Source of the DNA: Fuerstiella sp.
GTDB lineage: Bacteria > Planctomycetota > Planctomycetia > Planctomycetales > Planctomycetaceae
Assembly (NCBI GenBank): GCA_022447225.1
Contig: JAKVAZ010000014.1
Span: 62,001 to 126,000 of the forward strand
Reading direction: 5' to 3'
DNA: 64,000 nucleotides
Position 1 is the first letter of the stretch. Each line of letters starts with the position of its first letter. The notes under the pieces are model-generated. The model did no database searches and was not told the DNA's origin. It worked only from the letters and a program-made list of their open reading frames with translations. Positions 52,995 to 62,641 of the stretch are shown here, in pieces. The position numbers were made by a program, and so were the translations under genes.

Positions 52995-54476
52995 ATGAAA
53001 CGTAAATGTGTGAACGGCCTGCTCTGCACTGCGCGCCGCACGGTGCTCGCTCAGGATTGTCTGCGGTTTCTTACTGCCGTTGTACTCTGGATGATTGCGA
53101 CCCCAAATGCCGACGCCGTCCGTCCCGGAAGCCTCAGTTCAGCCCCGGAATTCCACACTGTTGAAGTGACAGTGAGCGATGAAGATGGTCACCCTTTGTC
53201 CGGTGCCAGAGTTTCTCCTTGTCTTGTGATGTCAAAGACGGGTGTCCAGGACTGGGATGATGCCCGCTGGGGACCTGTTCCGGTTCAGGAGTCGGATGAT
53301 GACGGAAAAGTGAGGATTCGTGTCCCGCAGTCCGCCGGTCCGCAGCGAATCAGCAGGATCCACTGGGCCGTAAGTCATGAAGACTACGTGGCCCTGGTCG
53401 TCAAATCGGATGCTGCTCAGCGGAATCTGGCCTGCCGGCTGAAGAAAGGACGGAGAATCGCGGTTTCCGTGATTGATGGTCTGACAGGCCGGCCGCTGCG
53501 ATCCGGCCTGTTTGCAGTCCTGAGCGGTTTCGGGGCTCTGGATCACTGGAACCACATGCAAAGCGGGGTTCTTGTTTCGGATGGTGTGGCCATCAATCGT
53601 CGTATACTGCGAATCATTCATCTTCAGTCGGACAGGCCTGCTCGTTTTAGTGCCGCAATCGATCTCAGCAAATACGATGATCAGCCGCGAATTCTGGTGC
53701 GGAACGTCGAAATTCACCCCGGAACTCGTGTTGAGGGGCAACTGGATGACCAGGTGTCGCGCCCGGTTCGAGACGGGATTGTCAGTGCGTTTGTGGTAAA
53801 CGGTCGCAACGAATGGCACGACATGGCCGGCATCCGTGAAGACGGAACATTTATGATTGATTCGGTACCCCGCGGCGAGATTCTGCAGCTGACAGCGTCC
53901 TGTACCGGCTGGGTTTCTTCTGACCCTACCCTGGCCGAACTTGAGACCGTGGGAATGAAAGAACAGGCCTCCCGACTGCAGCGATCACGTGTTTATCCGC
54001 AGGTAGTGCGTCTGGATCGGGATGTGGTGCAACCCACGATCCGAATGGAACCGGCCACCACATGTCGCGTGACTGTGCTTGAGACCAGCGGGGCTCCGGT
54101 TGAGGGAGCTCGAGTCCGGCTGATTCCTTATCAGGGATCATTTGAAGGCCGTTCCCATGTGTTCGGCCACGGCGAAAGCAGCAGACGACGACTGCTGTCC
54201 GGCTCCGTCAGCCTGTCGATTCAGCGACGCATTGAACTGGGGATCGAGCGAGACCGGAAGAGTCACTATATCTCCCTGACCGGTGCCGATGGTGTCACAG
54301 AAGTCAGGTCGCTTCCCGGTGGTCCTGCGGGCAGTCCGGCGATGACCAGTTTTGTCGTCACGCATCCGGATTACTTTGGGGCCAGCCGCGGAGGGTTGGG
54401 GGATCAGGGGAGCTCTCGTGCTCCCCTGTACAGCGGGCAAACAGCTCGTGTCACCGTCCGTATGAAAAAGAAATGA
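52995..54476 (+). CDS. Secreted protein with carboxypeptidase-regulatory-like domains
   Basis: ATG 52995 gives 493 residues with a signal peptide (FLTAVVLWMIATPNADA). Repeated beta-sandwich modules follow: 'FHTVEVTVSDEDGHPLSGARVSP' near the mature N-terminus, 'RRIAVSVIDGLTGRPLRSG', 'GTRVEGQLDDQVSRPVRDG' and 'TTCRVTVLETSGAPVEGARVRL'. These are carboxypeptidase-D regulatory-like folds used as cell-surface or secreted binding modules. No catalytic domain is present. Confidence 0.75.
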   Translation: MKRKCVNGLLCTARRTVLAQDCLRFLTAVVLWMIATPNADAVRPGSLSSAPEFHTVEVTVSDEDGHPLSGARVSPCLVMSKTGVQDWDDARWGPVPVQESDDDGKVRIRVPQSAGPQRISRIHWAVSHEDYVALVVKSDAAQRNLACRLKKGRRIAVSVIDGLTGRPLRSGLFAVLSGFGALDHWNHMQSGVLVSDGVAINRRILRIIHLQSDRPARFSAAIDLSKYDDQPRILVRNVEIHPGTRVEGQLDDQVSRPVRDGIVSAFVVNGRNEWHDMAGIREDGTFMIDSVPRGEILQLTASCTGWVSSDPTLAELETVGMKEQASRLQRSRVYPQVVRLDRDVVQPTIRMEPATTCRVTVLETSGAPVEGARVRLIPYQGSFEGRSHVFGHGESSRRRLLSGSVSLSIQRRIELGIERDRKSHYISLTGADGVTEVRSLPGGPAGSPAMTSFVVTHPDYFGASRGGLGDQGSSRAPLYSGQTARVTVRMKKK

Positions 54477-54602
54477 ACGGCATATGTCGCTGACCTTAAC
54501 TGGTACGGTCGCCGTGAAATCATCAGGAAAGGCAGGCCGCAGACGTCAGTTAAGCCACACCAACTCACCTGCCGGGGACATCAGCTGTTTGCCGGCATCT
54601 GA

Positions 54603-56030
54603 TCAGAGGATCTGCTCGAGGACCCGGCCTTCAATAAGTGTCAGACGTTCCTGACGGCCTTCATGCAGGTATGTGAGTTCTTCCTGCTCCAGACCGAGTT
54701 GATGCAGAATCGTAGTGTGGATATCACGGAAGTGGCAGCGGTCTTCGACCGCATGCATACCGATGGCGTCGGTGGCTCCCAGTACCTGACCACCTTTGAT
54801 GCCGCCGCCCGCCATCCACATAGTGAATCCAACATTGTGGTGATCACGACCTTTGCGCCCCTGTGCTTCCGGTGACCGGCCGAACTCACCTCCCCACAGG
54901 ATCAGCGTGGTTTCCAGCAGACCGCGACGGTGCAGATCGGTAAGCAAAGCCGCAACCGGCTGATCAGTCTGGGCCGCCATCCGCAGGTGGTTTTCTTCAA
55001 TGTCATTGTGGGCGTCCCACTGCAGATTGCCAGGGCCGCCACCCGAAACGACAACAGTAAAACGTACTCCCTGTTCCACCAGACGCCGTGCCAGTAAGCA
55101 GCGTCGTCCGTAGTCGTCCGTTGGTTCGACACCCACGCCGTACAACTCCAGAGTTTCCTTTGTCTCGCCGGAAAGATCGAAGACTTCGGGTGCCTGTGTC
55201 TGCATGCGAAACGCCAGATCATACGCGCGAATTCGTGCTGCTAATTCATCGTCTCCCGGGTTTGTATCAGCCTGATTGAGTTGGCGGATCAGATTCACGG
55301 TCTTGCGGCGTCGCGATGAAGTGACCCCTGGCGGTCTTTCCAGGTTGCGCACGGGTGATGCACCTGAACCAAACATCGTTGGTTGATAGGTGGCCGGCAA
55401 AAACCCGTTGGCGTACATCGGCTGACCTGCCTCGAGCGCACCATCGGGATCGGGCATCACCACGTAAGCGGGCAGCGATTCACTTTCCGATCCCAGGCCA
55501 TACAGTCCCCACGATCCCATCGCCGGAAAACCGGGAAATGTCCGTCCGCTGAACAATTCATATTGTGCCGCCGAATGCACGACTTTGTCTCCGTAACAAC
55601 CTCGCAGTACAGCGATGTCATCGATACAGCGTGCGGTGTAAGGGAACAGATCCGAAACCTCAATTCCGCTTTCACCGTGCTGCCGGAATCTCCTCTTCGA
55701 ACCAAGTAGCCGGGCGTCTTTTCTGATCCGCTGGTACTTCGCTTCCTGAAATTCGGCCGGGCGCGTTTGTCCGTCAAGTTTGTTCAGCAGTGGCTTGGGA
55801 TCAAATGTTTCAATCTGACTCGGCCCGCCGGACATGAACAAAAAAATGACCGACGTTGCCCTGGGAGCAAAATGGGACGGTTTTGCCGACAGCGGGTTGG
55901 TTCCGCCGGCCTGCACCTGCTCTGCTTCCAGCATCGTCGCCAGTGCGACAGAACCGAATCCGCAATATGAATCCCGCAGGAATTCCCGCCGACCGGAATC
56001 AAGTCTGTTCTCAGACACGTTTAACAACAC
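54603..56030 (-). CDS. DUF1501 (planctomycete sulfatase-like) protein
   Basis: The 475-residue protein has a Tat-like leader (GRREFLRDSYCGFGSVALATML). The DUF1501 hallmarks follow: HFAPRATSVIFLFMSGGPSQIETFDPKP, 'VVHSAAQYELFSGRTFPGFPAMGSW', 'GVRFTVVVSGG', 'WDAHNDIEENH' and 'LILWGGEFGRSPEAQGRKGRDHHN'. DUF1501 belongs to the alkaline-phosphatase/sulfatase fold but its activity is unknown. The GTG start has AAGGAAG upstream. Only 48 bases separate it from the DUF1549/1553 gene upstream, forming the standard planctomycete pair. Confidence 0.9.
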   Translation of the reverse strand: MLLNVSENRLDSGRREFLRDSYCGFGSVALATMLEAEQVQAGGTNPLSAKPSHFAPRATSVIFLFMSGGPSQIETFDPKPLLNKLDGQTRPAEFQEAKYQRIRKDARLLGSKRRFRQHGESGIEVSDLFPYTARCIDDIAVLRGCYGDKVVHSAAQYELFSGRTFPGFPAMGSWGLYGLGSESESLPAYVVMPDPDGALEAGQPMYANGFLPATYQPTMFGSGASPVRNLERPPGVTSSRRRKTVNLIRQLNQADTNPGDDELAARIRAYDLAFRMQTQAPEVFDLSGETKETLELYGVGVEPTDDYGRRCLLARRLVEQGVRFTVVVSGGGPGNLQWDAHNDIEENHLRMAAQTDQPVAALLTDLHRRGLLETTLILWGGEFGRSPEAQGRKGRDHHNVGFTMWMAGGGIKGGQVLGATDAIGMHAVEDRCHFRDIHTTILHQLGLEQEELTYLHEGRQERLTLIEGRVLEQIL

Positions 56031-56078
56031 ACACTTCCTTCAATACGGCGCAGTAAACAGGCCGGTTTTGAGTTCCCG

Positions 56079-58178
56079 TCAATCGACGTATAAAAAACCG
56101 TTCAGACTGAACATTGCTAACGCAAATTCTTCGAGTGGTTCCGTTTTCAGAAATTTCGCAGCCACTGCTTCCTGTTGTTCGGTGGGAGGACATCCGGTTG
56201 TGATCAGAAATGCCAGCTGAATCCGGTCAGCGATGTTGTCACCGGCTTCGATTCGCAGTCGTTCGGCAAATGCTGCTGATAGTTCATTGGATAATTTGCC
56301 GTTGAGCATCTCCAGAGCCTGTGGCGCATGCGTACTGGCAACCCGGGTTCCGCAACTGGTCTGCAGGTCAGGCTGATCGAAGACTTCAAGAAACGGCAGA
56401 CGCAGGTTACGTTTGGCGACCAGATAAATTGACCGACGATCGTGCTGACTGGAATCTTCAGTGACCTGCCACTGTGTGGGTTTGTACAGCAAATCGATCA
56501 TCTCCTGTTCGACCGGAACCATGATGCCGGGGCCTCCGATCTGACGATTCAATCGATTTGAGACAGCCAGCATGGCGTCCCGAATTTCTTCTGCTTCCAG
56601 ACGTCGCCGACGAAAACGCCATAACAGACGATTTTGTGCATCGATGGTTTTGGCGTGATGTTCCGCCGGATGAATTGAGGATTGCTGATAAGTACTGCTC
56701 ATTAATATCAGTCGATGGATGGACTTGACGCTCCATCCTTCACTAACAAATCGTTCGGCCAGAAAGTCGAGAAGTTCCGGATGGCTGGGTTCGGCTCCGT
56801 TGAACCCGAAGTCATTTACGGTGGAGACGATGCCTCGACCAAAGTGATAATGCCAGATTCGATTGACCATCACTCGAGCAGGCAGCGGATGGGCGGGGGC
56901 AGTGATCCAGTCGGCAAGTCCTGACCGGGGACGCGACACGTCCGACGGATACACTGATTCATCGACACGGCTAACAATTCCCAGTGTTCGCATCCCTACA
57001 GGAACACCTTTTTTAAATTCGTCTCCGGCTTCCAGTAAATGAATCACAGTTTGACCGGCGAAGTCATTCTTCACGCTGAATAGTGTCGGCAGTTGCGCTG
57101 GCAACTGAGTCCGCAGTTGCTTCAGCTCTTGATTGAGCCTGTCACGATCCTGTTCATCCGCTGCTTCGATTGCTGCGTTCAGGCGCTCGAGTTCCTGTTC
57201 CACCTGTTTGGTTTTTTCCTGCCATCGATTTCGAGCGGGTTCGTCGGCCAGCGGAATGTCTGCGTCATGAGTCGCTGCCATGAATGCCTGCAGCTGATAA
57301 TACTCCTTTTGACGGATCGGATCGTACATATGGTCGTGACACCGCGCGCAACCCAGTGTTAATCCCAGAAATGTTGTTCCCACAATATTTGTCATTTCAG
57401 TCAGGACTTCGTTGCGGCTGAAAGCGACTTCGGGATTGCCGGCGTTGCGCCGGATGGGGCCAAGCCGGTGAAATCCCGCGGCAATCTGCGCTGTTCGCCG
57501 GCCGGTTTCGTCTGCGGCAGAGAACTTCATTTCGTCGCCGGCCAGCTGTTCTGTGATGAACCGGTTGTAGGGTTTGTCGGCGTTGAAGGCGTCAATCACA
57601 TAGTCGCGGAATCTCCAGGCATCGGCGTGATGGCGGTCGTATTCAAAGCCTTCCGTTTCTGCAAATCGGACCACATCCAGCCAGTGTTGTCCCCATCTCT
57701 CCCCGTATTCCGGACGGGTGAGTAATTCATCGACCAGGTTCTCATAAGCACCGGGGGATTCGTCGTGGACAAATTGACGTACCGCACGTGCGGTGGGGGG
57801 AAGCCCGGTGAGGTCAAAGGAGATACGACGAATCAATGTTCGCCGGTCAGCCGGAGGTGCCGGCCGCAGTCCGATCACTTTGAGCTGTCGCAGAACGAAT
57901 GAATCAATCGGACTGCGAATCCAGTTCCTGTCAGATTCGTCTGAAAACATCGGAGCAACGGGTTTCGATCGTTTCACGAAGGACCAGTGGTTCCGTTCTG
58001 ATACGCTGTACTCATCGGTTGAACGGTTTGCACTGTCTGTCGGGAGTGCCCCGTCTGCGGCGGCTGTACAGATGCCGACTAAACAGAGAGAGGAAAACGC
58101 GAGCAATTCGAAAACACGGGACACACGAGATCTCTCAGCAGAGGGCAGGATGTGAAAAAAATACAGATCACACAGCAT
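56079..58178 (-). CDS. DUF1549/DUF1553 protein without cytochrome domain
   Basis: The 699-residue protein has a signal-like N-terminus (FELLAFSSLCLVGICTAAADG). DUF1549 follows (about 85-290: RRISFDLTGLPPT, YGERWGQHWLDVVRFAETEGFEYD). DUF1553 occupies the end (about 410-670: HPLPARVMVNRIWHYHFGRGIVSTVNDFG, LLWRFRRRRLEAEEIRDAML). A CxxCH-like CARCHDH lies in the middle, but the usual N-terminal PSCyt1 haem domain is absent. It forms an operon with the DUF1501 gene. The molecular role of these pairs is unknown. Confidence 0.88.
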   Translation of the reverse strand: MLCDLYFFHILPSAERSRVSRVFELLAFSSLCLVGICTAAADGALPTDSANRSTDEYSVSERNHWSFVKRSKPVAPMFSDESDRNWIRSPIDSFVLRQLKVIGLRPAPPADRRTLIRRISFDLTGLPPTARAVRQFVHDESPGAYENLVDELLTRPEYGERWGQHWLDVVRFAETEGFEYDRHHADAWRFRDYVIDAFNADKPYNRFITEQLAGDEMKFSAADETGRRTAQIAAGFHRLGPIRRNAGNPEVAFSRNEVLTEMTNIVGTTFLGLTLGCARCHDHMYDPIRQKEYYQLQAFMAATHDADIPLADEPARNRWQEKTKQVEQELERLNAAIEAADEQDRDRLNQELKQLRTQLPAQLPTLFSVKNDFAGQTVIHLLEAGDEFKKGVPVGMRTLGIVSRVDESVYPSDVSRPRSGLADWITAPAHPLPARVMVNRIWHYHFGRGIVSTVNDFGFNGAEPSHPELLDFLAERFVSEGWSVKSIHRLILMSSTYQQSSIHPAEHHAKTIDAQNRLLWRFRRRRLEAEEIRDAMLAVSNRLNRQIGGPGIMVPVEQEMIDLLYKPTQWQVTEDSSQHDRRSIYLVAKRNLRLPFLEVFDQPDLQTSCGTRVASTHAPQALEMLNGKLSNELSAAFAERLRIEAGDNIADRIQLAFLITTGCPPTEQQEAVAAKFLKTEPLEEFALAMFSLNGFLYVD

Positions 58179-58324
58179 TGATTTTAGCGATCCATACCGC
58201 AGGTGGCCAACGGTGTTTTAATCATCTTGGGGTTATTCAGATGACGCGGCTGACGACCGTGTCGGCTGAAACGGGTCCTGCCGGACACTTGTCCACAGAT
58301 ACAAACCCCGGAGTTATACATATC

Positions 58325-59269
58325 TTAGCTCGAGGGACGGGGACGACGGATGCCGAGATCATCCAGTAAAGGTGCGAATCGCCTGTAGCAAAGTCGGGCA
58401 GTTGCTTCCGGATCATAGCCTGGTTTGTTGTGCACCATTGCGCTGACTTCCACTCCAACAAAGCCACTGAAGTGCGCGTTCTTCAGAATGGAAAACAGTT
58501 CGACGTAGTTGGTCTGACCATCTCCTGGCAGTAGATACTCATATTTTTCGGGAGTTCCCCTGCTGTCTTTAATCTGGAGGTGATGGGCAATCGGCAGTAA
58601 CTGTTTTAAGCTGTTGGCCAAAGTTAACCCTTCCAGGAACAGATGACTGTAGTCATAAACAATCTTCAGCCAGCGACTGCCAACCTGACGATGAAGCCAG
58701 ACGGCCCGATCGGCATCGTGCACGGCCTGTGCCACGTGTGGCTTAAAGCAGACCACAGTCCTGGTTGACTCACCGATTTTTGCAAAATCTGAAATCTGCT
58801 TTGCAAGCCGGTGCTTTGACTGTTCCCACTCTGCAACAGTGCCTCCGGTGGTGGACTGCACGGAAGGCGGACTTGAAGGTGAAAGATCATGAGCAAGTTC
58901 GGTTGCGTGTTTCAGTTTTTGAAGATTAATACGGTGTTGCTCATCGGTTCCCAGACAACTCAGGTTTTCCAGAAGTGAAGGCACGGTCAGCCGAAGATCG
59001 GCCAATTGTTGTCGAATTTCAGACCGATGCTGTTTCGTCAGCAGGCCTGGCTGCGTTGGCCATCCCGGCATCAATGCCAGTTCGATGCCGTCGTAGCCGA
59101 TTTTAGCACAGACGCCAAGCGCCCTGGCAGTGGTCAGGCTCTTCATCCCGTAAGTTCCGAATGCAAACCCGATGTTCGAAGCACCGACTTCCCCGTCGGC
59201 TCGGACTTTACGAAGCACACACGAAGCGGCGGCCGCGTTTAAAAAACAACGTCGATTGAATTGGGTCAT
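58325..59269 (-). CDS. Sugar-phosphate isomerase/epimerase-like TIM barrel, secreted
   Basis: ATG 59269 gives 314 residues with a Tat-like leader (NRRCFLNAAAAS). An AP-endonuclease-2/xylose-isomerase-like barrel follows: IGFAFGTYGMKSL, ALGVCAKIGYDGIELALMPGW, VVCFKPHVAQAVHDADRAVWL, LKIVYDYSHLFLEG, HHLQIKDSRG and FVGVEVSAMV. His/Asp/Glu metal positions are visible in the last strands. The family isomerises or epimerises sugars such as inosose or tagatose. The longer frame to 59410 adds residues before the leader and was not used. Confidence 0.8.
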   Translation of the reverse strand: MTQFNRRCFLNAAAASCVLRKVRADGEVGASNIGFAFGTYGMKSLTTARALGVCAKIGYDGIELALMPGWPTQPGLLTKQHRSEIRQQLADLRLTVPSLLENLSCLGTDEQHRINLQKLKHATELAHDLSPSSPPSVQSTTGGTVAEWEQSKHRLAKQISDFAKIGESTRTVVCFKPHVAQAVHDADRAVWLHRQVGSRWLKIVYDYSHLFLEGLTLANSLKQLLPIAHHLQIKDSRGTPEKYEYLLPGDGQTNYVELFSILKNAHFSGFVGVEVSAMVHNKPGYDPEATARLCYRRFAPLLDDLGIRRPRPSS

Positions 59270-59785
59270 ACGGTCTGTCCTGTGGAGGAGCACAAGGTCG
59301 ACTGGTCCTGGCATGTCCTGCCCGACCCCGTTGCTGTACATCCTACGACTGTACAAACCGTCGTCCAACGATTGGGTTTCGGGTTTTTCTGTGGTTCTTT
59401 GCGCCGGCATGTCCAGCCAGGTTCCCCATATTTGGTGAGCAGCTGTTTAAGAACAACTCGTTGCTTCGGACAATCACCACGTTTGGCTGAACCCGCGGTG
59501 ATTCGGATTCGTGATGGCTGGAAGGTCGGTGTCCCGGTGTTATCTCGTGGTACGTCTGAGCGGGCCGTCCTGCAGCAGTGATTGTGGTGGAACCGTTTGT
59601 CGCCACTTGTGCATTCCGGCGTCGGGACAGTAATCTGCAGCAATCCGGTCAGACTAAGAAATTCGTTGCGCAACTGTCCATTACGAAATTGTGGGGGACA
59701 CCCGGTCTGTCTGTGAGTGAGATGCAATCGACTGGTGGTCTGTACGAGGACGCATCGGAGTCGTGTGACACAGGGGGAATTCCAA
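59270..59785. other. Divergent intergenic region
   Basis: About 516 bp between divergent genes, containing both promoters. Nothing else was recognised. Confidence 0.4.
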
Positions 59786-62620
59786 ATGAGGCGTCCGGGA
59801 ATGATGAACCTGATTGCTGTGGTCCTGACCATGATGACCGGCCATCTTTTTGCCGCAGATGATTATGTGGATTTCGGCCGTGATATTCTGCCAATCCTGG
59901 CTGAACACTGCAGTGAATGTCACGGTGCAGATCTGAGAGAATCCGGACTGCGAATTGATGATCCCGACAACCTGCTGCAGGGTGGTGATCACGGTCGAGC
60001 AGCGGTCGTTCCCGGAGATCCGGACAAAAGTTTCCTGTTGCAGCTGGTTCGTGGTGACAGACCGGACCTGCGGATGCCTCCTGAAGGAGATCTGCTGTCT
60101 GCTAAGCAAATCGATGTTCTGGAGCGGTGGATTCGCGAGGGTGCAGAATTTAATCATCTGCCGGACAGTCACCAGCCTGCCGGACTTGATCACTGGTCAT
60201 TTCAGCCGTTGGCCAGACCTGATGTGCCTGGTGACCATTCATCGGGCGTGAATCCCATTGACGCATTTATTCGGCGCAGGCTGGCTGAATCCGATTTGCA
60301 GCTGTCCGCTGCGGCCACTCGACGCACACTGATTCGTCGAGTCACGCTGGATCTGACAGGTCTGCCGCCTTCGCCTGCTGATGTTGAAGCTTTTGTGAAA
60401 TCAGGACCGGAGGCTCGTGCCGCTTATGAACGCCTCGTTGACACTTTGCTGAAATCACCACGATACGGAGAGCGGTGGGCCCAGCACTGGCTGGACGTCG
60501 TTCGCTGGGCGGAAACCGTGGGATTTGAAACCAATTTTCCGCGATCAAATGCCTGGCCGTATCGCGACTGGGTGATTTCCTCGCTGAATGAAGACAAGCC
60601 TTACAACACATTTCTGTTTGAACAAATCGCAGGTGACACGGTTGGACAGGATGCAGCACTTGGTTTTCTGGTGGCCGGACCGGCGAACCTGCCGGGCCAG
60701 ATCGGTCGGGACGAGGAAGCCATGAGACAGGCTCGTCAGGACGAACTGGACGAAGTGATTCGCACGGTCAGTCAGAGCATCTTTGGACTCACACTGGATT
60801 GTGCTCGCTGCCACAGCCACAAATTCGATCCACTGACACAGCGTGATTATTATGCGATGCAGGCCGTGTTCGCGGGACTGCATTATGGAGATCGACGATG
60901 GAGAGGAACTCAAAACGACGAATGGACAAATCGGGTTCCTGAAGTTCAGCGACAACTGGACGAGTTGCAGACCCGGCTGGAGTCGCTGCGAGTTCGGCAT
61001 CAGTTGGAACATCCTCAGAAGAATGTTCACACGGATTTGTTTGAGGCCGTTGATGCGCGGTCCGTTCGAATGCGAATCCATGCGACCGGAAACGGCGGTC
61101 CGGCTTCACTTTATGAAATTGAAGTCTGGGCTGCAGTTGACCAGTCCGGTCAACGTACGAATGTTGCCCTGGCCAGCAGCGGCAGCACACCGTCTGCTTC
61201 CAGTTTTGCCCTGGCCAATCAAACCCGTCATTTCGACAACCTTGTTGATGGTTCGATTGATCAGCGTCAGGCGTTTCCGTGGGTTTCAGCGTCCGGGGGA
61301 CCGGCATGGATTCAGGTCGATTTTCCTCACCCTGTTCGAATTGACAGCGTGACGTGGCATCGCGGGGCGACCCTTCCAGCTGATTACGACATCGACATTC
61401 TGCCACTGAATAGTGATGAATGGACAGTGGTTGCTGATTCCCGCAGTCGCCTGCCACGTTCCGATGACACACGTCAGGCCGAAGATATACGCCTCAGCGG
61501 ACCGGACACAGAAGCTGTGAAACAGATCATCGCACTCACAGGTGCCATTCGCGATACACAACAGCAGTTCAACAGACTGTCTGCCGGACCGCAGGTCTAT
61601 GCTGCGAGGTTTCTGGCCGAACCGAATCCCACCTGGCTGCTGCGTCGGGGCGACCCCATGCAGCGAGTGGACATTGTTGAACCTGCGGTACCCACGGTTT
61701 TGCAACGTGCTCTCAAGTCAGCAGGCATGGCGCGTGGTGGCGGAGGGCACATCATTCCGGTCAGTGTGTCAAAGACATCTGAACGGGACCGGCGGCTGGT
61801 CCTTGCCGCGCACGTTACACGTTCGGACCATCCGTTGACGGCCCGGGTGATCGTCAATCGAATCTGGCAGCATCACTTCGGCACCGGAATTGTCGATTCT
61901 CCGTCCGACTTTGGCAGGATGGGATCCAAGCCCACACACCCCGAACTGCTGGACTGGCTGGCATCGGATTTTGTGGAACACGGCTGGTCTGTTAAGCGGC
62001 TTCATCGGCAAATAGTGACATCGCAAACGTATCAGCAGTCCAGTCGTCCGCGGGCCGAGGCATTGCGTGTTGACGCGGGGGCGCGACTGCTGTGGAGATT
62101 TCCGCCAAGGCGTCTGGAAGCTGAGGCCATTCGTGACACGATGTTAAGTGTCAGTGGCCGGCTGAATCTGAAAATGGGCGGCCCTGGATTCGATTTCTTC
62201 AATCAGCGGGGCGGACTTTCGGATTATATCCCCAGGGAAACATTTGATGAATCCGGATGGCGTCGCATGGTTTACGCTCACAAAATCCGCATGCAGGCGA
62301 TCGACATTTTTGGCACCTTCGACTGCCCGGACGCCGGGCAGATGACACCTCAGCGCACTCGGTCGATCACACCTCTGCAGTCGCTCAGTCTGATGAACAG
62401 TCCTTTTGCCAACCGGCATGCCGAGTTCTTTGCTCAACGCGTTCGGGACGAAGCCGGTCCGGAGATCTTAGCTCAGATTGACCACAGCTTTCTGATCGCA
62501 CTGTCTCGGCGGCCGTCCGATGGTGAGCGCCGGCACATGATGCAGCTGGCACAGTTTCACGGACTGCAGCAGGTTTGCCGAGTATTGTTCAATACCAGTG
62601 AATTTCTGTTTCTTCGGTAA
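59786..62620 (+). CDS. Planctomycete cytochrome c (PSCyt1) - DUF1549 - discoidin-like - DUF1553 protein
   Basis: ATG 59786 (AGGGGGAA upstream) gives 944 residues with a signal peptide (MNLIAVVLTMMTGHLFAA). An N-terminal cytochrome-c-like domain has one haem site CSECH and a distal-ligand-like 'DLRMPPEGDLL'. DUF1549 follows (RRVTLDLTGLPPSPADVEAF, YGERWAQHWLDVVRWAETVGFETN), with an internal CARCHSHKFDP. Residues about 445-560 resemble an F5/8-type discoidin domain (SLYEIEVWAAV, AWIQVDFPHPVRIDSVTWHRG). DUF1553 forms the end. The protein is a large secreted putative redox or polysaccharide-acting enzyme of unknown reaction. No DUF1501 gene follows it. Confidence 0.9.
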   Translation: MRRPGMMNLIAVVLTMMTGHLFAADDYVDFGRDILPILAEHCSECHGADLRESGLRIDDPDNLLQGGDHGRAAVVPGDPDKSFLLQLVRGDRPDLRMPPEGDLLSAKQIDVLERWIREGAEFNHLPDSHQPAGLDHWSFQPLARPDVPGDHSSGVNPIDAFIRRRLAESDLQLSAAATRRTLIRRVTLDLTGLPPSPADVEAFVKSGPEARAAYERLVDTLLKSPRYGERWAQHWLDVVRWAETVGFETNFPRSNAWPYRDWVISSLNEDKPYNTFLFEQIAGDTVGQDAALGFLVAGPANLPGQIGRDEEAMRQARQDELDEVIRTVSQSIFGLTLDCARCHSHKFDPLTQRDYYAMQAVFAGLHYGDRRWRGTQNDEWTNRVPEVQRQLDELQTRLESLRVRHQLEHPQKNVHTDLFEAVDARSVRMRIHATGNGGPASLYEIEVWAAVDQSGQRTNVALASSGSTPSASSFALANQTRHFDNLVDGSIDQRQAFPWVSASGGPAWIQVDFPHPVRIDSVTWHRGATLPADYDIDILPLNSDEWTVVADSRSRLPRSDDTRQAEDIRLSGPDTEAVKQIIALTGAIRDTQQQFNRLSAGPQVYAARFLAEPNPTWLLRRGDPMQRVDIVEPAVPTVLQRALKSAGMARGGGGHIIPVSVSKTSERDRRLVLAAHVTRSDHPLTARVIVNRIWQHHFGTGIVDSPSDFGRMGSKPTHPELLDWLASDFVEHGWSVKRLHRQIVTSQTYQQSSRPRAEALRVDAGARLLWRFPPRRLEAEAIRDTMLSVSGRLNLKMGGPGFDFFNQRGGLSDYIPRETFDESGWRRMVYAHKIRMQAIDIFGTFDCPDAGQMTPQRTRSITPLQSLSLMNSPFANRHAEFFAQRVRDEAGPEILAQIDHSFLIALSRRPSDGERRHMMQLAQFHGLQQVCRVLFNTSEFLFLR

Positions 62621-62641
62621 ATTCTCTGCTCTCTGTCCGAT

